From positions 61,338 through 125,337 of the forward strand of contig NZ_JAAMRE010000014.1 in assembly GCF_013522705.1 (NCBI RefSeq): DNA of 64,000 bases, given 5' to 3'. A model generated the notes under the pieces. The model was not told the origin of the DNA. It did no database searches and saw nothing but the letters and a program-made list of their open reading frames with translations. Within the stretch, counting starts at the first letter, position 1. Every line of letters starts with the position of its first letter. Source of the DNA: Pseudomonas lurida (GTDB taxonomy: Bacteria > Pseudomonadota > Gammaproteobacteria > Pseudomonadales > Pseudomonadaceae). Both the position numbers and the translations under genes were made by a program. Below are positions 56,816-64,000 of this stretch, piece by piece.

Positions 56816-57568
56816 ATGGAACTGATCACGGACATCCAGAAACTGGAGCCCGGCGGCGAGATTCGCCTGTTCGAAATTGATGGTACCGAGTACGGCGCCG
56901 ATTACTTGCGCTTCCACGGTCACGCTATCCCGCACACGCCAGAAGAATTACTGGCCTATGAGGGCTCGGAAGAGGATCTGCCCGCCAAGTCGATTATCTG
57001 GCAGGGTCAGGAGTACGCGGCCTGGCCGGTGCAGATTGAGGGTATTTCCTCAAGCAGCGATGGCACCGCCTCTCGGCCGACTTTTGCCGCCGGCAACGTC
57101 AACGGGCGCGTCACGGCGCTGTGCCTGGCTTTCGAGGACATGCTCAAGTTCAAGCTCACAGTCCGCGAGACCCTGGCCCAGTACCTGGATGCGGCTAACT
57201 TCCCTGAGGGCAACCCAACCGCCGACCCCATGCAGGAGGCGCTGGAGATCTGGTACATCGACCAGAAAACCAGTGAAGACGGCGAGGCCGTCGTCTGGGA
57301 GCTGTCCTCTCCGGGCGAGATCGATAACCACGGCCTGCCCGGGCGGCAGATGACCACGTTCTGCCATTGGGCCATGACCAATGGTTACCGGGGGCCGGAC
57401 TGCGGCTATACCGGCGTGGCCATGTTCGACGACGAGGACAACCCCACGGATGACCCGGCCAAGGATCAGTGCAAAGGCTGTCTGTCGTCGTGCAAATTGC
57501 GCTTCGGCGAGAACAACGAACTCTCCTTCGGTGGCTTCCCTGCCGTTTCCCTCATAGCCCGGAGCTGA
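56816..57568 (+). CDS. Minor tail protein L-like (iron-sulfur)
   Basis: 250 residues. N-terminal DIQKLEPGGEIRLFEIDGTE, and a C-terminal domain with cysteines C183, C196, C219/C222 and C226; lambda gpL binds a [4Fe-4S] cluster with such residues. It forms the tail tip hub with J. RBS GATAACC is weak; translation is probably coupled to M. Confidence 0.88.
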   Translation: MELITDIQKLEPGGEIRLFEIDGTEYGADYLRFHGHAIPHTPEELLAYEGSEEDLPAKSIIWQGQEYAAWPVQIEGISSSSDGTASRPTFAAGNVNGRVTALCLAFEDMLKFKLTVRETLAQYLDAANFPEGNPTADPMQEALEIWYIDQKTSEDGEAVVWELSSPGEIDNHGLPGRQMTTFCHWAMTNGYRGPDCGYTGVAMFDDEDNPTDDPAKDQCKGCLSSCKLRFGENNELSFGGFPAVSLIARS

Positions 57569-57570
57569 CC

Positions 57571-58335
57571 ATGCGCAAACACATCATTGCGTCCATCCAG
57601 GCGCACGCGGCGGCGGAATATCCGCGCGAGTGCTGCGGCCTGCTACTGGCCGTCGGGCGAGCGCAGAAGTATTACCCGTGCCGGAACATCGCCACGGATC
57701 CGAACGAAGAGTTCAGACTCGATCCCGAGGACTACGCCGCGGCGGAAGACTTGGGCGAAGTGGTCGGCATCGTTCACTCGCATCCGGACGCCACCTGCAG
57801 GCCGTCACCGCATGACTTGGCCATGTGCGAAGCCACGGCGTTGCCCTGGCACATTTTGTCGTGGCCCGAAGGCGACGTGCGCACGATCACGCCAACCGGC
57901 AGCACGCCGCTACTCAAGCGCCCGTTCGTGCACGGCGCCTGGGACTGCTGGCAGGTTTGCGCTGATTGGTATGCCCGAGAGTGGGGTCTGGAATTCGAAG
58001 CCTTCCAGCGCACCGATGGCTGGTGGGAAAGCGCGGGTAACGCAAGCCTCTACGAGCGGAACTACGAGGCCGCCGGCTTCATGCGTGTCGACATGCCACA
58101 ACGCGGCGACATGATCGTTATGCAGGTCGGCCGGACAGCCCATCCGAACCACGCTGGCATATACCTTGGCGCCGATCCATCGTTGCCTGGCGAGGAATCT
58201 TGCGTTGTCGGCCCAGGTCCGTTCCTGCTGCACCACCTATACGGCAGGCCGTCAGAAATTATCGTCTACGGCGGACCCTGGCATGACAGGACGCGCCTGA
58301 TCCTCAGGCACAAAGACGCGAAACAATCAACATGA
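57571..58335 (+). CDS. Tail tip protein K-like (JAMM plus NlpC/P60)
   Basis: 254 residues. N-terminal JAB/MPN domain with E20, H69, H71, S79 and D82 (VHSHPDATCRPSPHDL). The C-terminal NlpC/P60 peptidase has catalytic C126 in GAWDCWQVCADWY and a histidine in HPNHAGIYLG. gpK is a tail-tip hydrolase needed for tail assembly and probably for DNA entry. It lies three bases after L. Confidence 0.92.
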   Translation: MRKHIIASIQAHAAAEYPRECCGLLLAVGRAQKYYPCRNIATDPNEEFRLDPEDYAAAEDLGEVVGIVHSHPDATCRPSPHDLAMCEATALPWHILSWPEGDVRTITPTGSTPLLKRPFVHGAWDCWQVCADWYAREWGLEFEAFQRTDGWWESAGNASLYERNYEAAGFMRVDMPQRGDMIVMQVGRTAHPNHAGIYLGADPSLPGEESCVVGPGPFLLHHLYGRPSEIIVYGGPWHDRTRLILRHKDAKQST

Positions 58336-58520
58336 CGCGGCAGCGCCACCCGGTTGCCACTGGCATTCCATCCACGCTGACCGCTAGGACAGCGGGTAGA
58401 CTACTTGAAGATGCGAGGGAACTTTTTCTTGCGATAATGTCAATTTGACATGTGTCTGTGCAGCTCGCCAGGGATGCCGACGATGCCGGTCGGATTTCCG
58501 GCAAACCAAGGAAGAAAACG

Positions 58521-58946
58521 ATGAAATTGATTTTTGTAGTACTGCTGATGATTAGCGGCTACGCCTTTGCCGGCTGCGCCACCATTGGTGATTCGGACCA
58601 GCGCGCTTATTGCAGAGCTAAGGAGGGCAGTGGTACTTGCGGTTCGATCAGTAATCGGGACCTGCGTCATGCCTGCAATGCGGAAACGAACGGAGGTAGC
58701 TGCAATAGCATTGATGATCACGATCAGCGCTATTTATGTAATGCAAGAACCAACCATGGTAGCTGCAGTTCGATCAACGATCGGGACTTGCGTCGTGCCT
58801 GCAATGCGGAAACGAACGGAGGCAGTTGTAATAGCATTGATGATCACGATCAGCGCTATTTATGTAATGCCAAAACCAATAACGGTACTTGCGGTCCAAT
58901 CAACGATAGGGACTTGCGTGCGCAATGTGAAGCATTGAAACATTGA
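58521..58946 (+). CDS. Exported cysteine-rich tandem-repeat protein, moron
   Basis: 141 residues. Sec signal (LIFVVLLMISGYAFA, cleavage probably after residue 17). The mature chain has 12 cysteines in five to six repeats of 21 residues with pattern C-x-A-x(3)-G-x-C-x-x-I-x-D-x-D-x-R. Repeats alternate two types (DHDQRYL and DRDLRRA), which at DNA level gives a 126-bp tandem duplication. An even number of cysteines and export to the oxidising periplasm suggest a disulfide-stabilised solenoid. AAGGAAG precedes ATG 58521. It splits the conserved order K-I-J. Function unknown. Confidence 0.78.
   Translation: MKLIFVVLLMISGYAFAGCATIGDSDQRAYCRAKEGSGTCGSISNRDLRHACNAETNGGSCNSIDDHDQRYLCNARTNHGSCSSINDRDLRRACNAETNGGSCNSIDDHDQRYLCNAKTNNGTCGPINDRDLRAQCEALKH
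58665..58916 (+). repeat. 126-bp tandem duplication inside the cysteine-rich gene
   Basis: 58665-58790 and 58791-58916 are near-identical over their first 80 bases (for example ATTGATGATCACGATCAGCG in both) and more diverged in the last 45. This indicates recent growth or shrinkage by whole double repeats. Confidence 0.8.
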
Positions 58947-59101
58947 TTGAAGATCACGAGAGCGGTCTTGGTGCACGAACAATATAAAATGCGACCTCTA
59001 ATACATCAGTTTCAGCAGCGACGATGCATTGGAAAAGTCACTTTGAGAGAGATTTCGACGTCGGAAATGCTACAGTCCCGCCAAATCAAAGAGGGGACGA
59101 C

Positions 59102-59524
59102 ATGCGGATTTTGATAGCGGCTGTAGCAGTGGCGATGCTGGCAGGGTGTGCCTCATCGGCAATCTCGGTGCAGGATGCTAAGCCGGTGCCTTCGGATGAG
59201 ATTTATGCCTTCCAGGCAAAGCCGGCCGGTGAAAGCGGGAAGATCACTGTTGTACGCGACTCCGGCGCTGTTGGCTCAGGGTGCGATATCGTGGTCTATA
59301 TCGATGGGCGCAAGGCTGCGAAAATCGGTACTGGGCAACGAGCTACCTTTTATCTCCCCCCAGGCTCGCCGAATATCGGCGCCGGTCTCGCCGGATCAGG
59401 GCTTTGTGCGGGCGCTGCAATTAGAACCATCTCTGCAACTGTCCAGCCTCGTAAGGAAAGCCTATACCGCATCAGCGGCGATATGGCCGGGTTCTACATT
59501 GGTCCCTACGTCGATTACAACTGA
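59102..59524 (+). CDS. Lipoprotein in the tail-tip module, moron
   Basis: 140 residues with lipobox MLAGC (cysteine 16). The mature part, SDEIYAFQAKPAGESGKITV, YIDGRKAAKIGTGQRATFYL, PPGSPNIGAGL, and RISGDMAGFYIGPYV, recalls DUF2846-type lipoproteins. GAGGGGAC is a strong ribosome site. A terminator follows, and the gap before it (58947-59101) is AT-rich and may hold its promoter. It is probably an outer-membrane lipoprotein made in the lysogen. Confidence 0.75.
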   Translation: MRILIAAVAVAMLAGCASSAISVQDAKPVPSDEIYAFQAKPAGESGKITVVRDSGAVGSGCDIVVYIDGRKAAKIGTGQRATFYLPPGSPNIGAGLAGSGLCAGAAIRTISATVQPRKESLYRISGDMAGFYIGPYVDYN

Positions 59525-59541
59525 CAAACGAAAACCATAAA

Positions 59542-59562
59542 GCCGCCTTCGGGCGGTTTTTT
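59542..59562 (+). terminator. Terminator before gene I
   Basis: CCGCC-TTCG-GGCGG with stable tetraloop and six T, followed 11 bases later by the gene I ribosome site (CCTGGAGAAA). Confidence 0.88.
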
Positions 59563-59578
59563 ACGCCTGGAGAAATTG

Positions 59579-60172
59579 ATGCAGACCTCAGCGATCAACT
59601 ACCAAACAATGACGACCATTCGCTTGCATGGACAGCTCCGGCAGTTCGGGAAGTCGTTCAGGCTTGCGGTGAAGTCGCCAGCCGAGGCCATCAAGGCGCT
59701 GTGCGTCCAGATCCCCGGCTTTGAGCGGTTTCTATCGAATGCTAAGTCACGCGGGCTTGAATTCGCGGTATTTCGCGACAAGCGCAACATTAGCGAGAAA
59801 GAACTGGCCTACCACGGTGCCGGGGATATTCGCATTGCCCCCGTAGTGGTAGGTAGCAAGCGTGGCGGCATTCTTCAGACGATTGTCGGCGCGATTCTGA
59901 TTGTGGTTGGGGTGGTCTTTTCGGCCACGCCATTCGGTACTCCTCTTATTGGCGCCGGCATCGGGCTCGTTGCTGGCGGTGTTATCCAGATGCTTAGCCC
60001 TCAAGCCAGCGGCCTGAAGACTAGTGCTGCCCCCGAGAACACGCCCGGCTATGCCTTCGGCAGCGCCAAGAACACCACCGCTTCCGGTAATCCGGTTCCG
60101 CTCTGCTATGGAAAGCGGCGAGTGGGCGGGGCGATCATCAGTGCTGCGATCTACGCCGAAGACCAAATGTAG
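59579..60172 (+). CDS. Tail assembly protein I-like
   Basis: 197 residues: MTTIRLHGQLRQFGKSFRLA, VKSPAEAIKALCVQIPGFER, a hydrophobic segment QTIVGAILIVVGVVF and LIGAGIGLVAGGVIQMLSP. This is the lambda gpI pattern, a protein needed for tail tip assembly. The ATG at 59579 is favoured over TTG 59576. Confidence 0.9.
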   Translation: MQTSAINYQTMTTIRLHGQLRQFGKSFRLAVKSPAEAIKALCVQIPGFERFLSNAKSRGLEFAVFRDKRNISEKELAYHGAGDIRIAPVVVGSKRGGILQTIVGAILIVVGVVFSATPFGTPLIGAGIGLVAGGVIQMLSPQASGLKTSAAPENTPGYAFGSAKNTTASGNPVPLCYGKRRVGGAIISAAIYAEDQM

Positions 60173-60193
60173 CCAACATTCGTAGCACCGCAG

Positions 60194-60214
60194 CCGCCCC
60201 CGAGGCGGTTTTTT
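60194..60214 (+). terminator. Terminator before gene J
   Basis: CCGCC-CCCGA-GGCGG stem and six T, then CCTGGAGAAA as ribosome site, the same arrangement as before gene I. Confidence 0.85.
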
Positions 60215-60231
60215 ATTGCCTGGAGAAAAGC

Positions 60232-63200
60232 ATGGGCGCAGCACAGAAGCTCGATATTTACGGCGCCAAGGGTGGCTCCGAGAAGCCAAAAACGCCCACC
60301 GAGGCCCCTGACAGCCTGCGCTCTATCGCCATTGCCAAAATGCTAATCGCTATCGGTGAAGGAGAATTCGAAGGCACGCCTACCGCGCGCGATATCTTTC
60401 TCGACAACACCCCGCTGCAAGATCCCCAGGGAAACATGAACTTCCCGAACGTGAAGTGGGAGTGGCGCACCGGAGCGGTGGATCAGAGCTATATCCAGGG
60501 CATCCCCTCGATCGAGAACGAGACCACGATCAGTACCGAGCTGCACAGCGGGACGCCATGGGTTCGCGCTATCAACAACACGCAGCTCTCTGCTGTTCGC
60601 GTGCGCTTCGCCTGGCCGGCACTTCAGTCTGTGGACGCCAGCGGCAACATTAACGGTTACCGGATTGAGTACAAAGTTGAGTTGGCCACCGACGGCGGCG
60701 CCTACCAACAGGTGCTCAGTGAAGCGGTCGACGGCAAGACCACCAGCCTTTACGAGCGCACCCGCCGCATTGATCTTCCCAAAGCAACAACCGGTTGGTT
60801 GATGCGTATCACGCGGCTGACCATCAACCAGAACAACAACAAAATCTCCGACACGATGCAGATCTCAGGCTTCACTGAGGTCATCGATGCGAAGGTTCGA
60901 TACCCAAACACCGCGCTGCTCTACATTGAGTTCTCCGCCGAGCAGTTCCGCAGTATCCCGGCCGTGACCGTCGAGACAAGGCTGAAAAAGATGCAGATAC
61001 CGAGCAACTATGACCCGGTGTCACGCACCTACTCGGGCGTTTGGGACGGCACATTCAAGCAGGCTTGGACCGATAACGCAGTCTGGATGACCTACGACAT
61101 TACAACCGGAGACCGCTTCGGCCTCGGCCGTCGCATCAAGCCGTGGATGGTGGACAAGTGGGAGCTGTATCGCATCTCGCAGTACTGCGACCAACTGGTG
61201 CCGGACGGGAAGGGTGGCCAGGAGCCGCGCTTCATCTGCAACCTGAACCTGCAGAGCAAGGCTGACGCCTGGTCGCTACTACGCGATATCTCGACCATTT
61301 ACCGGGGTATGACCTATTGGGCCCAAGGCCAGGTTTTCACCTTGGCGGATATGCCGCGCGCCACCGACTTCGACTTCGCCTACACCAAGGCGAACGTCAT
61401 CGATGGCAAGTTCACCTACTCCAGCGCATCGGAGCGCACCCGGTACACCAGAGCGCTGATCAGCTACGACAACACACTGAACAACTACGACACAGACGTC
61501 ACGGCGGTGACCGATCAGAAGCTGCAGCGCCGCTACGGCGACAATCCGCTGGAGATCAGTGCCATCGGCTGTACCCGCGAGTCCGAGGCCCAGCGCCGAG
61601 GTAAGTGGGCGCTGCTCACCAACTCCAAGGACCGGGCCGTTACCTTCAAGGTCGGCCTGGACGGCCGTATCCCGCTGCCTGGCTACGTGATCCCTATCGC
61701 GGACGAATTGCTGGCGGGGCGCCCCGTGGGTGGGCGTATCTCCGCAGTGAATGGCAAGGTCATCACGTTGGATCGGGATACCCAGGCCAAGCCCGGTGAT
61801 CGCCTGATCCTCAACCTGCCAGACGGCAAGTGTGAGGGCCGTACCGTGCAATTTGTCAGCGGTCGGCAGGTCACCGTGACCGTTGCTTATTCCGTGCCGC
61901 CCGAGCGCGAACTGGTGTGGGCGCTGGATGCTGACGACCTTGCCATCCCGCTTTATCGCGTGGTCAGCGTGGCGCGGCCGGAGCCTGGCGTGTTCGAGAT
62001 CTCGGCAGTTCAGTACGATCCGAGCAAGTTCGCTCACATCGACACTGGCGCGCGCTTGGAAGAGCGACCCATCAGCGTGATCCCGATCACCGTGGTTCCG
62101 GCGCCGGCAAGCGTCACGCTGACGTCGAGCTATGCCGTGAACCAGGGTATCGCCATCAGCACCATGAACATTTCATGGCCAGCCGTTACCGGTGCCGTCG
62201 CGTACGACGTGGAGTGGCGCAAGGACAACGGGAACTGGATCAAGGTGCAGCGCACGGGCTCAACGAGTGTAGACATCACCGGCATCTACTCGGGCGCCTA
62301 TCTGGCCCGGGTGCGTGCGGTGAGCGCGTTCGACATCTCGTCGGTGTGGAAAAACTCCGTCCTCACCGACCTGCAAGGGAAGGTTGGCCTGCCGCCGGCG
62401 GTGTCATTCCTGACAACGACCAGCCTGGTATATGGCATCGGTATCCAGTGGGGATTTCCACCAGGTGCCGAAGACGCCCAGCGGACGGAACTTTGGTACA
62501 GCCAATCGGCGGACCTGACGACTGCGATCAAGCTGAGCGACCTCAGCTATCCGCAAGCCTCGCATGAGATGCACGGCCTGCTTGCCGGTGCGAGCCTGTT
62601 CTTCTGGGCGCGCCTGGTAGATCGAACCGGTAACGTCGGCCCGTTTTTCCCGGTGCGCGGCGCCGTCAATGGCCAGGCCAGTTCGAAGCAGAGCGATTAT
62701 GAGGCGTACTACGCCGATAAGATCGGCAAGGGGGCGCTGTATCAGAGCTTGCGCGAAGAGATCGAACTGATTTCTGGTAATGGGCCGGGCTCGGTAAATG
62801 AACGCCTCGAGGAAGCCAAGCAGGAACTGGAAGACCTGATCCAGCAAGTGACCGATGCGCTCGCTTACGACCCGTCCAAGCCCTATCTTAAGGGCGACAT
62901 AGTCCGGCTTGATCAACGTCTCTACCAAGCAAAAGGTCCGGTGCCCGTGGGAGAGGCGCCGCCCGACGCAGACTATTGGACCGACATCGGCACCATCCTG
63001 GAGACAGCGAACGCGCTGGCATCCCAGGTGCAGATCATCGAGACGAAGATCGAGGAACTCGACGGCCAAATCGTGGCTACTGCTACCTCGGTGGAGGCGC
63101 TGCGCTCCGCTGCTCGTGGTGGTGACGGCGCCGGGGAACTTGCTGACGCGATCAAAGGGTGGACGTCCACGGCAGATCTTGCCGTTGAGCGTAAAACCCG

Positions 63201-64000
63201 AGCTAGTGAAAACGACGCGATGGCCCAGCAAATGCTTAGTCTGGGTGCCCAAGTAGGCGACAACAAGTCGTCACTGACTGTTCTAGAGCAGGTAGTGGCC
63301 AGCAACCGCGAGACGTCGGCAGCGCAGATCACCCAGCTTAAGAGTGATCTTTCTGCGGTCGATCAAAGGGCGACCGGCAATGCCCAGGCGATCACGAGCC
63401 TGGATTCGAAAGTCACGAATCTGGACGGGAAGATCACATCCCAGGCGTCGAGCAATGAGGCGCTGCGTGCTTCTGTCCGCGGTGACAACGGCTCAGGCGA
63501 TCTGGCGGGAGCCATTAAGGCGTGGGAATCGACCGCGGCTATCAGCACTGAGAAGCGGGTGCGAGCATCTGAAATCGAGGCGCAGGCCAAGGTATCGGAA
63601 ACGCTGCAGTCGAATATCGGGCAGACAAGCGCCTCTGTCCGATCCGTGAGCGAGACCGTAGTTGGCCTCGACAACAGGGTATCCGCGCAGGTCACGCTCC
63701 AGGCACAAACCATTGTGGATGGGCGGCGGGTGACCACTGGCCTTGCCTTCGGCTCAAATGGGTCGCAGTCGGAGTTCCTGATCATGGCTCAACGGATGGC
63801 GGTCGTGAATGAAATCGACGGCAAGGTTGTACCGATGTTTGTAATTGAGAACGGGCAGGCCGTGTTCAACACCGCGATCATCAGTAAGGCGATCATTCAG
63901 GAAATCATCCTGGGCATGGTGCTTCGCTCGCCGGCGGTGGATTCGAAAGGCCGACCGCTGCTGGAAATCAACATTCCGGCAGGCACGTTTACCCTCCGTA
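60232..64000 (+). CDS. Tail tip / host specificity protein J-like (runs off right edge)
   Basis: At least 1256 residues are present, no stop before the window's end. N-terminal hub region (KMLIAIGEGEFEGTPTARDI, LDNTPLQDPQGNMNFPNVKW), then the lambda gpJ core, fibronectin type III-like units near 620-810 (SMNISWPAVTGAVAYDVEW type), coiled-coil stretches (EERLEEAKQELEDLIQQV; repeated VSETVVGLDNR-like segments), and a C-terminal DUF1983-type domain (AQRMAVVNEIDGKVVPMFVI). It binds the host receptor. The receptor is unknown. Confidence 0.92.
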   Translation, partial: MGAAQKLDIYGAKGGSEKPKTPTEAPDSLRSIAIAKMLIAIGEGEFEGTPTARDIFLDNTPLQDPQGNMNFPNVKWEWRTGAVDQSYIQGIPSIENETTISTELHSGTPWVRAINNTQLSAVRVRFAWPALQSVDASGNINGYRIEYKVELATDGGAYQQVLSEAVDGKTTSLYERTRRIDLPKATTGWLMRITRLTINQNNNKISDTMQISGFTEVIDAKVRYPNTALLYIEFSAEQFRSIPAVTVETRLKKMQIPSNYDPVSRTYSGVWDGTFKQAWTDNAVWMTYDITTGDRFGLGRRIKPWMVDKWELYRISQYCDQLVPDGKGGQEPRFICNLNLQSKADAWSLLRDISTIYRGMTYWAQGQVFTLADMPRATDFDFAYTKANVIDGKFTYSSASERTRYTRALISYDNTLNNYDTDVTAVTDQKLQRRYGDNPLEISAIGCTRESEAQRRGKWALLTNSKDRAVTFKVGLDGRIPLPGYVIPIADELLAGRPVGGRISAVNGKVITLDRDTQAKPGDRLILNLPDGKCEGRTVQFVSGRQVTVTVAYSVPPERELVWALDADDLAIPLYRVVSVARPEPGVFEISAVQYDPSKFAHIDTGARLEERPISVIPITVVPAPASVTLTSSYAVNQGIAISTMNISWPAVTGAVAYDVEWRKDNGNWIKVQRTGSTSVDITGIYSGAYLARVRAVSAFDISSVWKNSVLTDLQGKVGLPPAVSFLTTTSLVYGIGIQWGFPPGAEDAQRTELWYSQSADLTTAIKLSDLSYPQASHEMHGLLAGASLFFWARLVDRTGNVGPFFPVRGAVNGQASSKQSDYEAYYADKIGKGALYQSLREEIELISGNGPGSVNERLEEAKQELEDLIQQVTDALAYDPSKPYLKGDIVRLDQRLYQAKGPVPVGEAPPDADYWTDIGTILETANALASQVQIIETKIEELDGQIVATATSVEALRSAARGGDGAGELADAIKGWTSTADLAVERKTRASENDAMAQQMLSLGAQVGDNKSSLTVLEQVVASNRETSAAQITQLKSDLSAVDQRATGNAQAITSLDSKVTNLDGKITSQASSNEALRASVRGDNGSGDLAGAIKAWESTAAISTEKRVRASEIEAQAKVSETLQSNIGQTSASVRSVSETVVGLDNRVSAQVTLQAQTIVDGRRVTTGLAFGSNGSQSEFLIMAQRMAVVNEIDGKVVPMFVIENGQAVFNTAIISKAIIQEIILGMVLRSPAVDSKGRPLLEINIPAGTFTLR

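Noticed and set aside
58665..58916. Regular repeats suggesting a CRISPR-like array
   Set aside because: The repeats are in frame, encode the cysteine-rich repeat protein and lack spacer-like unique segments of constant size.

Overview
The window is a stretch of a Pseudomonas chromosome, most likely of the P. fluorescens group. It is GC-rich, it carries a MexEF-OprN-type efflux operon very close to those of pseudomonads, and it has a large lambda-like siphoprophage integrated beside tRNA-Leu(UAA). The species call is inference from protein likeness only.

Region 1 (about 1-11.4 kb, host backbone). A partial MFS transporter runs off the left edge. Two unrecognised genes follow, then the minus-strand operon mexE-mexF-oprN (tripartite RND drug efflux) with a terminator behind it. 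A LysR regulator diverges from a small operon encoding a Tat-exported polysaccharide-deacetylase-like protein and a SnoaL-like exported protein. A His-box membrane hydroxylase comes next, and then tRNA-Leu.

Region 2 (about 11.4-33.4 kb, prophage left arm, mostly minus strand). A tyrosine integrase lies beside the tRNA. It is followed by many small early and accessory genes, several on the plus strand: ASCH-like, PAPS-reductase-like, GNAT, a CxxC protein and a PutAbiC abortive-infection protein. A recombination module follows (Gp157-like, putative annealing protein, GHKL ATPase). A predicted left promoter at about 29.04 kb overlaps copies of the same TCCCATA operator found between cI and cro at 33.44-33.52 kb. 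The roughly 4 kb between these two operator regions holds candidate lysogenic-conversion genes.

Region 3 (about 33.5-41.2 kb, plus strand). This holds cro, a CII-position gene, a Rha antirepressor-like gene, an O-like replication gene with iteron-like repeats inside it, ninB, ninG, and a lysis cassette (dual-start holin, Rz, Rz1). No endolysin is seen.

Region 4 (about 41.2-64 kb, late genes). Small and large terminase, DUF4055 portal, MuF, scaffold, capsid, connectors and tail terminator come first. Tail tube, tail chaperone with a -1 frameshift site, tape measure and tail-tip proteins M, L, K, I and J follow. J is cut by the right edge, so the right attachment site lies outside the window. 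Morons interrupt the late operon: two membrane proteins, an NTF2-like gene on the opposite strand, a cysteine-rich repeat protein and a lipoprotein. Intrinsic terminators sit next to several of them, so late expression probably needs antitermination.

The most unusual feature is a family of start-associated elements in the 14-21 kb accessory region. In these, a small GC-rich hairpin lies directly 5' of the Shine-Dalgarno of otherwise unrelated genes. One 55-bp version occurs twice with a single substitution.
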